Positions 1-7,933 of a DNA stretch of 50,134 bases are shown in pieces. Source of the stretch: Pseudomonadota bacterium (GTDB lineage: Bacteria; Myxococcota_A; UBA796; GCA-2862545); the NCBI GenBank assembly GCA_023954855.1, contig JAGSGY010000037.1, positions 1-50,134 on the forward strand, read 5' to 3'. Each line of letters opens with the position of its first letter. The first letter of the stretch is position 1. The position numbers and the translations under genes were made by a program. Below the pieces are notes generated by a model that saw only the letters and a list, made by a program, of their open reading frames with translations, had not been told where the DNA came from and did no database searches.

Positions 1-1
1 C

Positions 2-1120
2 GACCGCTTCGACAATGAGCTCGGCCGAGTGGTCGAGACCTTCACCGACCTCGACGGGAGCGGCGACAACTGCGACTGGCAGTGGGTGGGCGGTGAGACA
101 CCAGGCAACGAGGGCATCTGGAAGGTCCGGATCCGACACTCAGACCACGCCGGCGCGCTGGTCGACATCGACGACCTCGAGGCGTCGACCGGATGTGGCC
201 TCTCGGACCTCGACTGCGACGGCTCGCCAAGCGGAACCGACTGCGACGACCTCGACCCAACGCGAACCCCAGGCGTCACCGAGATCTGCGACGGCATCGA
301 CAACGACTGCGACGGCAACGTCCCCGCAAACGAGACCGACGGCGACAATGACGGCTTCCCCGGCTGCGAAGACTGCGATGACAACGACGCCGACAGCTAC
401 CCCGGAGCCGACGAGTCCTGTGACGACGTCGACCAGGACTGCGACACCCGCATCGACGAGGATTCCCTCGAGTGGGCGTACTCGAGCAATCAGAACGGTG
501 TCTGCGCGGGCAGCAACCAAGTGTGCTCTGCCGGTACATGGGTGGACCCCGACTTCACCACCCTGCCCGGCTACGAGTCTCCCGAGACGAGCTGCGACAA
601 CATCGACAACGACTGCGATGGACAGGCGGACGTCGGACTCCTGGGAGGCCCTGCGAGCCAAGGCGAGGGCGTGTGCGCGGACCTGCGTCAGGAGTGCGCA
701 GGTGAGGCCGGATGGGTGGACCCCAATGACTGGGCAGCCCAAGTCGCCTACGCGCCCACCGAGACGACCTGCGATGGCGAAGACAACGACTGCGACGGCA
801 CCGTCGATGAGGGTGTCGAGGCTCCACTAGCGAGTACCCAGTTTGGCGTGTGTCAGGGGGCCTACGCCGTGTGTGGCGGTGCCGAGGGTTGGGTCGACCC
901 CGATTTCACCACCTACGCCTCAAGTTACGACCCTACAGACGCGAGCTGCGATGCGGTCGACAATGACTGCGATGGCGCCTTCGACGAGGGCTGCCCACCG
1001 CCCGGCGACAACACCACGCGCAACCCCTTCGCCGACTGTGGATGCTCGACCACACGCCCGGCCCCATTTGCTGTGATGGCATTCCCGCTGCTGCTCGTGG
1101 GCCTTCGCCGACGCGAATAG
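2..1120 (+). CDS. MopE-like surface protein with Asp-rich Cys repeats and MYXO-CTERM-like tail (5' end missing)
   Basis: The reading frame is open from the first bases of the window, so the start lies upstream; 372 residues are visible. The first ~60 residues form a small domain containing GDNCDWQWVGGETPGNEGIW, perhaps a P-domain or jelly-roll-like module. The middle has at least five repeats of the form C-D-G-x-D-N-D-C-D-G, the putative metal-binding MopE-type motif found in secreted myxobacterial proteins. The C-terminus has CGCST, a short hydrophobic helix (FAVMAFPLLLVGL) and a closing RRRE, which is the layout of MYXO-CTERM sorting tails. The protein is therefore probably exported, Ca2+-binding and surface-anchored. 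The function of the whole is unknown. Confidence 0.85.
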   Translation, partial: DRFDNELGRVVETFTDLDGSGDNCDWQWVGGETPGNEGIWKVRIRHSDHAGALVDIDDLEASTGCGLSDLDCDGSPSGTDCDDLDPTRTPGVTEICDGIDNDCDGNVPANETDGDNDGFPGCEDCDDNDADSYPGADESCDDVDQDCDTRIDEDSLEWAYSSNQNGVCAGSNQVCSAGTWVDPDFTTLPGYESPETSCDNIDNDCDGQADVGLLGGPASQGEGVCADLRQECAGEAGWVDPNDWAAQVAYAPTETTCDGEDNDCDGTVDEGVEAPLASTQFGVCQGAYAVCGGAEGWVDPDFTTYASSYDPTDASCDAVDNDCDGAFDEGCPPPGDNTTRNPFADCGCSTTRPAPFAVMAFPLLLVGLRRRE

Positions 1121-1208
1121 GCCGCGGACAAACACCGAACGTGCCCGAAGCGAGTGGTTTGTGTAGACTGCGCGCCTATCGGTCCCCACGGGACGCCCGG
1201 AGGCACAC

Positions 1209-2867
1209 ATGGCAAAGCAGCTCCTCGAATACGTGTACGAGCATGAGCAGAAGCGCGCGGACACGATCTACCTCACCCAGCCGACGGGCAACGACGCCGT
1301 CGTCGACTACACCTGGAAGGAAGTCGTCGGGCAGGCCCGCCGGATGGCCACCCACCTGAAGTCGCAGGGCTTCGAGCCCGGCTCGCGCATCGCCATTCTG
1401 AGCAAGAACTGCGCGCACTTCATCATGGCCGAGCTCGCCATCTGGATGGCTGGGCACGTGACCGTCGCGATGTACCCCACCATCAACGCCGAGACGGGCA
1501 AGTACGTGCTCGAACACTCCGAGGCGAGCCTGATCTTCGTCGGCAAGCTCGACGTGTGGGACAGCATCAAGCCGGGTGTCAGCGAAGACATCCCGCATAT
1601 CGCCTTCCCGCTGGCTCCCAAGACCGACTACCCGACCTGGGACTCGATCACCGCCGAAGCAGAGCCGATCGAGGGCCAGCCACTGCCCGACCCCGACTCG
1701 CTCGGCATCCTCATCTACACGAGTGGTTCGACCGGTCGTCCCAAGGGCGTCATGCACAGCCACAAGGCCATGGCCGCCGCCTCTGAGGGCATCGTTCGCT
1801 CCCTCGAGATCAACTCGAACGACCGGGCGCTGTCCTACCTGCCGCTCGCCCACGTCTTCGAGCGCGCCTACATCGAGTGCTCCAGCCTCGTCGCAGCGCC
1901 GCACATCTTCTTCGCTGAGTCGCTCGACACCTTCGTCGCCGACCTGCGTCGCGCCAAGCCGACCATCTTCATCTCGGTGCCGCGCCTGTGGCTCAAGTTC
2001 CAGCTCGGCGTCTTCCAGTCGATGCCGAAGAAGAAGCTCGACCTGTACATGAAGATCCCGATTCTCTCCGGCATCGTGAAGAAGAAGATCCTCGCAAAGC
2101 TCGGTCTCGACCACGTCCGCCTCGCTGGCAGTGGCTCGGCCCCGATTCCGGCAGAGCTCATCGCCTGGTACCGCAACCTCGGTCTGCGCCTGCTCGAGGG
2201 CTACGCGATGAGCGAGGACTTCGCGTACTCGCACCTCTCCACCGATGAGTTCGCCGAGCCCGGCTACGTCGGCGTTCCCTACGACGAGGTCAAGGTGAAG
2301 ATCTCCGAGGAAGGCGAGATCCTCATCGACAGCCCCGGAAAGATGCTCGGCTACTACAAGCTCCCCGAGCTGACGGCCGAGTCCTTCACCGAAGACGGCT
2401 ACTTCCGGACCGGCGACAAGGGCTCCCGCAAGCCGAGCGGCCTGCTCAAGATCACCGGCCGTGTGAAGGAAATCTTCAAGACGAGCAAGGGCAAGTACGT
2501 CGCCCCAGCGCCGATCGAGAACCTGATCAACAACGACCCCAACATCGAAGTGTCCTGCGTGAGTGGCCTCGGCCAGCCGCAGCCCTTCGCACAGGTCGTT
2601 CTCGCCGAAGACCTTCGCCCGAAGCTCAAGGACGAGGCGGTTCGCACCAAGATCACCGAGGAACTCTCCGCCCTGCTCGCCCGCGTCAACAGCGAGGTCG
2701 AGCACCACGAGCGCCTTCAGTTCCTCGCGATCACCTCGGACGAGTGGAGCATCGCCAACGGCATGCTCACCCCGACCATGAAGATCCGTCGCAACAGCAT
2801 CGAAGATGCGACGAAGGATCAGGTCGAGGGCTGGTACGAGGCGGGCGACAAGATCGTCTGGTCCTAG
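1209..2867 (+). CDS. long-chain acyl-CoA synthetase / AMP-binding enzyme (FadD-type)
   Basis: This 552-residue ANL-superfamily enzyme should activate a fatty acid to acyl-AMP and then acyl-CoA. The P-loop signature YTSGSTGRPKG lies at about residues 170-181, EGYAMSE stands for the usual Y-G-x-[ST]-E motif, and YFRTGDKG followed by the hinge ITGRVKEIFKTSKGKYVAP supplies the ribose-binding Asp and the C-terminal-domain Lys. It is somewhat shorter than the ~600-residue FadD15 type. The ATG at 1209 has GGAGG five bases upstream. It stands alone; the next gene begins 64 bases downstream on the same strand. Long-chain fatty acid is the likeliest substrate, but specificity cannot be read from the sequence. 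Confidence 0.92.
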   Translation: MAKQLLEYVYEHEQKRADTIYLTQPTGNDAVVDYTWKEVVGQARRMATHLKSQGFEPGSRIAILSKNCAHFIMAELAIWMAGHVTVAMYPTINAETGKYVLEHSEASLIFVGKLDVWDSIKPGVSEDIPHIAFPLAPKTDYPTWDSITAEAEPIEGQPLPDPDSLGILIYTSGSTGRPKGVMHSHKAMAAASEGIVRSLEINSNDRALSYLPLAHVFERAYIECSSLVAAPHIFFAESLDTFVADLRRAKPTIFISVPRLWLKFQLGVFQSMPKKKLDLYMKIPILSGIVKKKILAKLGLDHVRLAGSGSAPIPAELIAWYRNLGLRLLEGYAMSEDFAYSHLSTDEFAEPGYVGVPYDEVKVKISEEGEILIDSPGKMLGYYKLPELTAESFTEDGYFRTGDKGSRKPSGLLKITGRVKEIFKTSKGKYVAPAPIENLINNDPNIEVSCVSGLGQPQPFAQVVLAEDLRPKLKDEAVRTKITEELSALLARVNSEVEHHERLQFLAITSDEWSIANGMLTPTMKIRRNSIEDATKDQVEGWYEAGDKIVWS

Positions 2868-2931
2868 CTGCGCAGCGTCAGTTTACACCGTACACCGCTC
2901 CTCGCCTCGTGGTGGGGAGCCCAGGTGAACC

Positions 2932-3399
2932 ATGAAGAAGGCTGACGTCATCGAGGCCCTTCTGGCGACGCTCTGTTCCGAGCGTGACGGGCTGGCGCGC
3001 ATGACCCAAGCAGCCCGCGACGAGGCCACCCACGGAGAGTCGCGTCCTGAGAACCAGTACGACACCCGGGCCCTCGAAGCCTCCTATCTGGCAGCGGGTC
3101 AGGGCCAGAGGCTCATCGAGCTCGGTCAGCTGATTGGTTGGCTTGAGCTCGCGGGGGCGGACTGCGACGTTGTGAGGGTCGGTGCCCTGCTCGAGCTCGA
3201 GTCGGACGCCGGAGCCGCACGGTGGCTCTTCGTCGCCCCGGCGGGTGGCACACGCCTTCACCTCGACGGCAAGACCGTCGACGTCATCTCACCCGCATCG
3301 CTCTTCGGGCGCGCTCTGGCGGGGCTCGAGGCCGGTGACTCTGCCGAAGTGGTCGGCCCACGCGGGCGGAGCGAGTGGGAGCTACTCGCCGTCTACTAG
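2932..3399 (+). CDS. GreA/GreB C-terminal-domain protein (transcription elongation factor-like)
   Basis: The 155-residue product has a helical N-terminal half containing ARDEATHGESRPENQYDTRA and a C-terminal half ending in VISPASLFGRALAGLEAGD, which matches the FKBP-like C-terminal domain of GreA/GreB (S-P-x-S-P-x-G-x-A-L-x-G-x-x-x-G-D). Acidic residues in the N-terminal half are where the coiled-coil tip of Gre factors would be, but the coiled coil is shorter than in GreA. Such proteins are thought to enter the RNA polymerase secondary channel; here the role is inferred only. The ATG follows AGGTG at a spacing of four to five bases. The stop overlaps by four bases the end of a small convergent ORF. 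Confidence 0.8.
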   Translation: MKKADVIEALLATLCSERDGLARMTQAARDEATHGESRPENQYDTRALEASYLAAGQGQRLIELGQLIGWLELAGADCDVVRVGALLELESDAGAARWLFVAPAGGTRLHLDGKTVDVISPASLFGRALAGLEAGDSAEVVGPRGRSEWELLAVY

Positions 3400-3527
3400 A
3401 CGAACCAGCTCAACAACCAGTTCAGCACGTCGGTCACCCAGGCCACCCACTGGACGCCGAGGATGACGAGCGCGAGCACGATCTGTTTTGCGAGGATGAC
3501 AATCTTGGTCAGGAGCGCATGTGCCAT
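3396..3527 (-). CDS. putative 43-residue hydrophobic small protein
   Basis: An ATG at 3527 opens a 43-codon frame ending in TAG at 3396-3398. The product begins MAHALLTKIVILAKQ, continues with IVLALVILGVQWVAWV, and ends in a Trp-rich NWLLSWFV. It is almost wholly hydrophobic or amphipathic, with only two Lys and one Asp, as expected for a one-segment membrane peptide. It lies 57 bases downstream of pheA on the same strand and could share its transcript. No strong ribosome-binding site is visible. It could be a chance frame, but the lack of charged residues is unusual for random high-GC sequence, which tends to give Arg/Pro/Ala-rich frames. Confidence 0.5.
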   Translation of the reverse strand: MAHALLTKIVILAKQIVLALVILGVQWVAWVTDVLNWLLSWFV

Positions 3528-3584
3528 GAGCCAACACTAGGCACCGACATGCAGAGCGTAAAGGCGTGCGACAAGAAACGACAC

Positions 3585-4721
3585 CTAGACCGGTCTTCCG
3601 CCACATGGATAGCTGCCGAGATTTCGCAGCGTCGTGCACTCGGCCTCGGCTTCGGCAAGCGCCTCATGAACTGCAGCTGACGCGCTGTGACCATCGACAT
3701 CGAGGTAGAAGCGGTACTTCCAGGGCGTGCCGACGATGGGGCGCGACTCGAGCTTCGTGAGGCTGACGCCCCGCTTCGAGAACGCCGCGAGCACCCGGCC
3801 CAAGGCCCCGGGCTCGTGCGCGAGCTCCATGAGCAGCGACGTACGGCACGGAACATCCTCCCCCACCGTCGCAGCCTCGGTCGCGACCTCGACGAAGCGC
3901 GTGAAGTTGCCGGCCTGCGTCTGAATGTCCCGGGCCACGATCTCGAGCCCGTAGTGCTCGGCCGCCGCCTCGCTGGCGATCGCCGCAAGATGCCCCTGCC
4001 CCAGGTCGCGCACCATGCGGGCGGCACCCGCCGTGTCGAAGGCCTCGACCGGCTGCATCCAGGTGTGGGTCTGGAAGTAGACATCACACTGCCGAAGCGC
4101 TTGAGGATGGCTGTGAACCTCGCGAATATCGTCTAGAGACGTGCCTGGGAGGGCCAGAAGGCAGTGCTGAATGTGACTCACCACCTCTGACGTGATGGTC
4201 ACTCCCCCCTCGGCGAGCAGGTCGTAGGTCTCGGTGATGCTCCCAGCGGTCGTGTTCTCGATCGGAAGCAATGCCACGTGAGCCCGGCGCTCCCGCACCG
4301 CCTGAACCGCATCGCGAAAGGTCCTGTGGCCCGTAAGCAGCGCCCCAGATTCGCGACCCGCATAGCGGCGTTGCGCGGCCAAGTGGGTGTAGCAACCCTC
4401 GACGCCCTGGTAGGCCACCGACAGCGGTGCGGTCGCGCGGGCACGAACATGCGCCTGCTGCCTGGCAACGCTCCACTCGAGGATCAGACGGTACAAGCCC
4501 TCGATGCGATGTGGGTCCAGACCCACTTCCTGGGCCATCGAACGCACACGCTCGAACACCACGCCCTCGCGAGACGCATCTCGAAACGGCGACGCGGAGT
4601 CGAGCTTGGCCTCGGCAATCGGAACCACGACTTCCATACGGCGACGAAGCACGTCGATCAGCTCGCGATCAAGCGCGAGGATTCGCTCGCGAAGGTCGGT
4701 CAGTTCGGGCTCGGCAGGCAT
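3585..4721 (-). CDS. pheA: bifunctional chorismate mutase / prephenate dehydratase (P-protein)
   Basis: The 378-residue enzyme makes phenylpyruvate from chorismate through prephenate. Residues 1 to ~90 are an AroQ-type chorismate mutase helix bundle (LRERILALDRELIDVLRRRM). Residues ~100 to 280 are the dehydratase, with AYQGVEGCYTHLAA at its start, LPIENTTAGSI, and the catalytic-loop NFTRF. Residues ~285 to 365 are an ACT domain with GALGRVLAAFSKRGVSL and the ESRP phenylalanine-binding motif, so feedback inhibition by Phe is likely. The ATG at 4721 is preceded by AGGAG. It diverges from the haemoglobin operon across an ~80-base gap. Confidence 0.96.
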   Translation of the reverse strand: MPAEPELTDLRERILALDRELIDVLRRRMEVVVPIAEAKLDSASPFRDASREGVVFERVRSMAQEVGLDPHRIEGLYRLILEWSVARQQAHVRARATAPLSVAYQGVEGCYTHLAAQRRYAGRESGALLTGHRTFRDAVQAVRERRAHVALLPIENTTAGSITETYDLLAEGGVTITSEVVSHIQHCLLALPGTSLDDIREVHSHPQALRQCDVYFQTHTWMQPVEAFDTAGAARMVRDLGQGHLAAIASEAAAEHYGLEIVARDIQTQAGNFTRFVEVATEAATVGEDVPCRTSLLMELAHEPGALGRVLAAFSKRGVSLTKLESRPIVGTPWKYRFYLDVDGHSASAAVHEALAEAEAECTTLRNLGSYPCGGRPV

Positions 4722-4803
4722 CGGACTCCTAGGAGGCAGCGCCTATCGTCGCACAACGGGCCATGCGAGCGCACCGTCGTTATCTCTGGGGCGGGGAGGC
4801 CAC

Positions 4804-5184
4804 CTGCAGCCAAATCTCTATGAGCGCCTAGGCGGAGCCGAGGGCCTGCGAGCCATCGTCGACCACTTCTACGATGTCATGGACGAGGATCCGCTGGTAA
4901 AGCCGATTCGCGACATGCACGCAGCGGATCTCGGCACCGCACGCGACAAGCTCTTCGAGTTCCTCTCGGGCTGGACCGGCGGCCCGGGGCTGTACATCGC
5001 GAAGTACGGCCATCCACGCCTTCGCCGCCGCCACATGCACGTGTCCATTGGTGCAGAAGAAGCCGAGCAGTGGATGCACTGCATGCGTGCCGCATTGGCC
5101 GAGTGCGTCTCGGACGACTCGCTGAGACGGGATCTCGAAGCCCAGTTTACCCGCGTCGCCAACCACATGCGCAACCGAGCGTGA
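4804..5184 (+). CDS. group II truncated haemoglobin, apparently with a CTG start
   Basis: The frame encodes PNLYERLGGAEGLRAIVDHF, an N-terminus typical of group II truncated globins (trHbO), then the B10 Tyr in HFYDVM, and RRRHMHVSIG with the proximal F8 His, followed by EQWMHCM with the TrpG8. No ATG, GTG or TTG lies in frame between the pheA start and this N-terminus. A CTG at 4804 follows GGGGAGG at four bases and gives 126 residues, the normal family length. The only upstream in-frame ATG (4504) would add a 100-residue Arg/Ser-rich stretch antisense to pheA. The product probably binds O2 or NO, or transfers electrons. Its stop overlaps the next start (GTGA), so translation is coupled. Confidence 0.85.
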   Translation: MQPNLYERLGGAEGLRAIVDHFYDVMDEDPLVKPIRDMHAADLGTARDKLFEFLSGWTGGPGLYIAKYGHPRLRRRHMHVSIGAEEAEQWMHCMRAALAECVSDDSLRRDLEAQFTRVANHMRNRA

Positions 5185-6263
5185 ACGCCGCGCTCGACGG
5201 GATGCGCTCCGTGTGGACCCGCAGCCAGCGTATACGCACCCCGGCGTTCTTCCTAGCTGGCGTCACCTGGGACTACGCGACACTCCAGCTCGAGAGCGCC
5301 ATCGATCAGGTGCTCATCGCGGTCTACCTGGTCGGCGTGCTCATCCTCGTGGTGGCCACCGAGCGCCACGACCGAAAGCGGTGGCTGCCAGAGATCGCGA
5401 TCCGCGCAGCCAAGGCCCTACCCCTGGCCACCCAGTTCTTGCTCGGAGCCCTGCTCTCGGCACTCGCCATCTCGGTGTGGCGTGCCGCACACCCTGGTCC
5501 AGCCTCCCTATTCGTCGCCCTGCTCGCGGGACTTGCCGTCGCCAATGAAGCGCGCTCGGACAGCGGCCGCGGCACGGCATCGCGCTTCGCCCTAGCGGGC
5601 TTTCTCAGCTACCAAGTCCTCGCCCTTCTCATCCCGCTGGCGACCGGCACCCTGTGGAGTCCCCTCCCGGCTCTCGTAGGAACCGCCGGGCTTGTCGGCG
5701 CAACCATCTGGGCCTCGCGCGTTCATGTCGAAGGCCGGGAACCCCCACCGACCATCCATCAGCGCACCCAGGACCTCGTGATCCCCACGATCGCATCCTC
5801 GGGGGCCGTGCTCGCCCTACTGGTCTCCACCTGGCTCGGCCTCGTTCCGCCTCTGCCGCTCGTTCTGAAGCGGGCCGCGGTCGCCACCGATGTCGAGCGC
5901 ACCGCAGACGGCCCAGAGCTCGCGGACCCAATCTGGACCGATAGCCTGATGCGCCTCGTTCTCGGACGGCCCACCGTACGCTGGGCGCCAGGAGAGAAGG
6001 TGCTCGTCTACACGGCCGTCCACGCCCCAACCGGCATGGACCTCGAGCTCATTCACGAATGGGAGCACTACGACCCGAGCGCTGGAGGCTGGGTCTCTAC
6101 GGATCGGATTCCGCTCACCGTGCGCGGTGGCCGAGAAGGCGGCTGGAGAACGTGGTCGACGAAGACACGGCTCTCCGAGGGGGACTGGCGGGTTCGCGTA
6201 CAGACCCCTTACGGCCAGGAACTCGGGCGGGTGCCCTTTATCGTCGACAAGCTCGTGCCATGA
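5181..6263 (+). CDS. DUF2914 multi-pass membrane protein
   Basis: The product is 360 residues from the GTG at 5181, which overlaps the globin stop by four bases. Residues ~20 to 235 hold about six hydrophobic segments (for example VLIAVYLVGVLILVVA and FLLGALLSALAISV). The C-terminal ~70 residues match DUF2914: HEWEHYDPSAGGWVS, then GGWRTWSTKTRL and GDWRVRVQTPYGQELGRVPF. DUF2914 is usually extracytoplasmic and of unknown function. An ATG at 5202 is a possible alternative start. Coupling to a globin upstream and a Cys-rich lipoprotein downstream suggests an envelope function, but what it is cannot be inferred. Confidence 0.85.
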   Translation: MNAALDGMRSVWTRSQRIRTPAFFLAGVTWDYATLQLESAIDQVLIAVYLVGVLILVVATERHDRKRWLPEIAIRAAKALPLATQFLLGALLSALAISVWRAAHPGPASLFVALLAGLAVANEARSDSGRGTASRFALAGFLSYQVLALLIPLATGTLWSPLPALVGTAGLVGATIWASRVHVEGREPPPTIHQRTQDLVIPTIASSGAVLALLVSTWLGLVPPLPLVLKRAAVATDVERTADGPELADPIWTDSLMRLVLGRPTVRWAPGEKVLVYTAVHAPTGMDLELIHEWEHYDPSAGGWVSTDRIPLTVRGGREGGWRTWSTKTRLSEGDWRVRVQTPYGQELGRVPFIVDKLVP

Positions 6264-7054
6264 TGCGGCGAGGCCCCATGACAAAGCTCCCCCTTCTCAT
6301 TCTTCTGGCCATCGGCTGTGGCGCCACGGGCGGGCCCACTAACGACGCCCCCAGCGACAGCGCGTCGTCGGACTCGGGAACCGACAGCGGTGGCGACGAC
6401 AGCGGGAGCACCGACAGCGGCAGCGGCGATAGCGGAAGTACCGATAGCGGCAGCGGCGACAGCGGAAACACCGACAGCGGCGGAACGGACACGGGCGGCA
6501 CCGATACCGGGAACCCTGGCGACCCGGAGTACTGCTACGAGGGTTGCGTCACCGCCTCGGACTGCGCGACGAGCTCCGCCGCCTACGACGCTGACAACTA
6601 CGAGTGCACGGCTACCGGCGCGTGCAAGTACACCGGGTGCAACTCCACCAGCGAGTGCCAGGCCTCCCTCACCGCCGACTACGTGTGCCTCGACCGGGGT
6701 GGAGTCAGCTCCTGCATCCCAGGATGCAACACGGCGTCCGACTGTGGGTTTGCCAGCGCCGGTGTGCTCTACGACTCCGACCACTACGCCTGCAGAGGCG
6801 GTGGGTGCGACTGGACCGGCTGCCAGTCGACCGCAGACTGCACGGCCACTCTCGGCGCCGGGTACGCGTGCACGGACCTCAATGGGCTTCCGACCTGTCT
6901 CGAGACCTGCACGACGCCGTCGGACTGCGGCACGACGAGCCTTGCCTTCGATGCGGACAACTACGCGTGCACCGCAGGAACCTGTCGCTACGAGGGCTGC
7001 AACACCGATACCGAGTGCGTCGATGCGCTCGGCAGCGGTGCCCAGTGTGAGTAG
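6260..7054 (+). CDS. Cys-rich lipoprotein with Asp/Ser/Gly repeat linker
   Basis: The 264-residue frame starts at ATG 6260, overlapping the upstream stop (ATGA); ATG 6278 is an alternative that gives a tidier signal peptide, MTKLPLLILLAIGC, with lipobox LAIGC. After the lipid-anchor Cys comes a ~60-residue linker of repeated S-G-S-x-D-S-G and G-T-D-T-G units, typical of myxobacterial secreted proteins. The rest is three or four Cys-rich modules of the pattern C-x-x-x-S-D-C, D-N-Y-x-C-T, G-x-C and G-C-N-x-x-x-E-C. The ligand is unknown. The linker DNA is itself strongly repetitive (imperfect 18-base units). Confidence 0.8.
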   Translation: MMRRGPMTKLPLLILLAIGCGATGGPTNDAPSDSASSDSGTDSGGDDSGSTDSGSGDSGSTDSGSGDSGNTDSGGTDTGGTDTGNPGDPEYCYEGCVTASDCATSSAAYDADNYECTATGACKYTGCNSTSECQASLTADYVCLDRGGVSSCIPGCNTASDCGFASAGVLYDSDHYACRGGGCDWTGCQSTADCTATLGAGYACTDLNGLPTCLETCTTPSDCGTTSLAFDADNYACTAGTCRYEGCNTDTECVDALGSGAQCE

Positions 7055-7057
7055 GGC

Positions 7058-7702
7058 CTAGCGGCGGCGCAGCGAGCGCAGACGACTGGTGAGGCTCTGC
7101 GGCTCCTCTTGGGGTGCGGAGGCCTCGACGCCACGAACCCATACGTCTAGGCCATGGCGGAAGCTCTGCCGCGCTGCGGGCACCGACGCCTTTCGGAGGT
7201 TCGGATAGCGCCCCGCGGGGAGGGAGCGGTAATCGAGGTCGTCTCCCACCTTCGAGGCGTGGGTCTCGAACAGCGCGTGGCCGACTACAAAGAGGTAGAG
7301 GCTCTGCATGGCCGCTAGGCGGAGCGGCTCGGGCATTCCGGCGCGCTCGAGAATCGCCAGCGAGGCCTCGAGCCGATCAAGCGATCCCTCGGTGTAGGCC
7401 GGACGCGTGGGAAAGAGCTCCATCGCCCCCGGGTGCTTGAGCAGCGTGTCGAGAAGGGAGGTTGCGAGCCGACGTGCGTCCGACTTCCAGTCATGGGTCG
7501 GCGCGGGAATCTGCACCTCTTCGAGCACAGAGGCGTGAATCGCGTCGAGAAGCGCCGTCTTGTTCGGCACATACCGGTACAGGCTCATCGCCTCGACGCC
7601 CAGGTCCTTGCCCACTCGCCGCATGGAGAGTCCGTCGAGCCCCTCGGCATCGATCCGACGAACCGCCGCCTCCACAATCGCTTCCCTCGAGAGCTTGCCC
7701 AC
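7058..7702 (-). CDS. TetR/AcrR-family transcriptional regulator
   Basis: The 214-residue product has an N-terminal helix-turn-helix in residues ~5 to 50 (AVRRIDAEGLDGLSMRRVGK, then LGVEAMSLYRYVPNKTALLD) and an all-helical ligand-binding part resembling the TetR_C_1 class. It starts on GTG at 7702 behind AGGAGG at a spacing of five bases. It diverges from the gene at 7934, and the space between them carries two tandem palindromes that are its natural candidate operators. The last ~15 residues are Arg/Ser-rich. The ligand is unknown. Confidence 0.92.
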   Translation of the reverse strand: MGKLSREAIVEAAVRRIDAEGLDGLSMRRVGKDLGVEAMSLYRYVPNKTALLDAIHASVLEEVQIPAPTHDWKSDARRLATSLLDTLLKHPGAMELFPTRPAYTEGSLDRLEASLAILERAGMPEPLRLAAMQSLYLFVVGHALFETHASKVGDDLDYRSLPAGRYPNLRKASVPAARQSFRHGLDVWVRGVEASAPQEEPQSLTSRLRSLRRR

Positions 7703-7873
7703 AGAAACCTCCTACGCCGTAAGTTCGGTGAGAGCCTACATGCTCGCACCCTTACTCTGTCCATCTTTGAAGCGCACCCGCCTGCCGCCGCAGGCCCAGC
7801 CTGTGAACCTCTACGACCACTTTCACCACGAGAAGGCGATCGCCTCGAGATTCGGTGCGCGGGGTCTACGGCC

Positions 7874-7901
7874 TTGACGTCGGCGACCAAAGACTTACAC
7901 T
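7874..7901 (+). promoter_or_regulatory. candidate sigma70-type promoter for the gene at 7934
   Basis: TTGACG at 7874-7879 and TACACT at 7896-7901 are separated by 16 bases. The -10 element lies inside the first palindrome described next, so a bound repressor would block RNA polymerase. Predicted by eye only. Confidence 0.4.
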
Positions 7902-7925
7902 GTAACCATGGACTTGCACTGTAAG
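7894..7925 (+). promoter_or_regulatory. tandem palindromic operator-like elements
   Basis: CTTACACTGTAAC (7894-7906) contains a perfect TTACA-C-TGTAA palindrome. CTTGCACTGTAAG (7913-7925) is a near copy 19 bases downstream, in the same orientation. The first covers the candidate -10 and the second runs into the AAGGAG ribosome-binding site of the gene at 7934. The divergent TetR regulator is the obvious candidate binder; this is inference. Confidence 0.6.
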
Positions 7926-7933
7926 GAGTTCCC

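Noticed and set aside
1176-2708. A 510-codon open frame antisense to the acyl-CoA ligase gene
   Set aside because: It mirrors the ligase in a high-GC genome, where antisense frames stay open by codon bias; the product matches no family and the sense gene is certain.
4504-4803. Upstream extension of the truncated haemoglobin to an ATG at 4504
   Set aside because: The extra 100 residues are Arg/Ser/Thr-rich and antisense to the pheA coding sequence; globins of this group begin at the L-Y-E-R-L-G-G stretch.
6350-6520. Short regular repeats that could be read as a CRISPR-like array
   Set aside because: They are in-frame codon repeats encoding a Ser/Asp/Gly lipoprotein linker, with no unique spacers.
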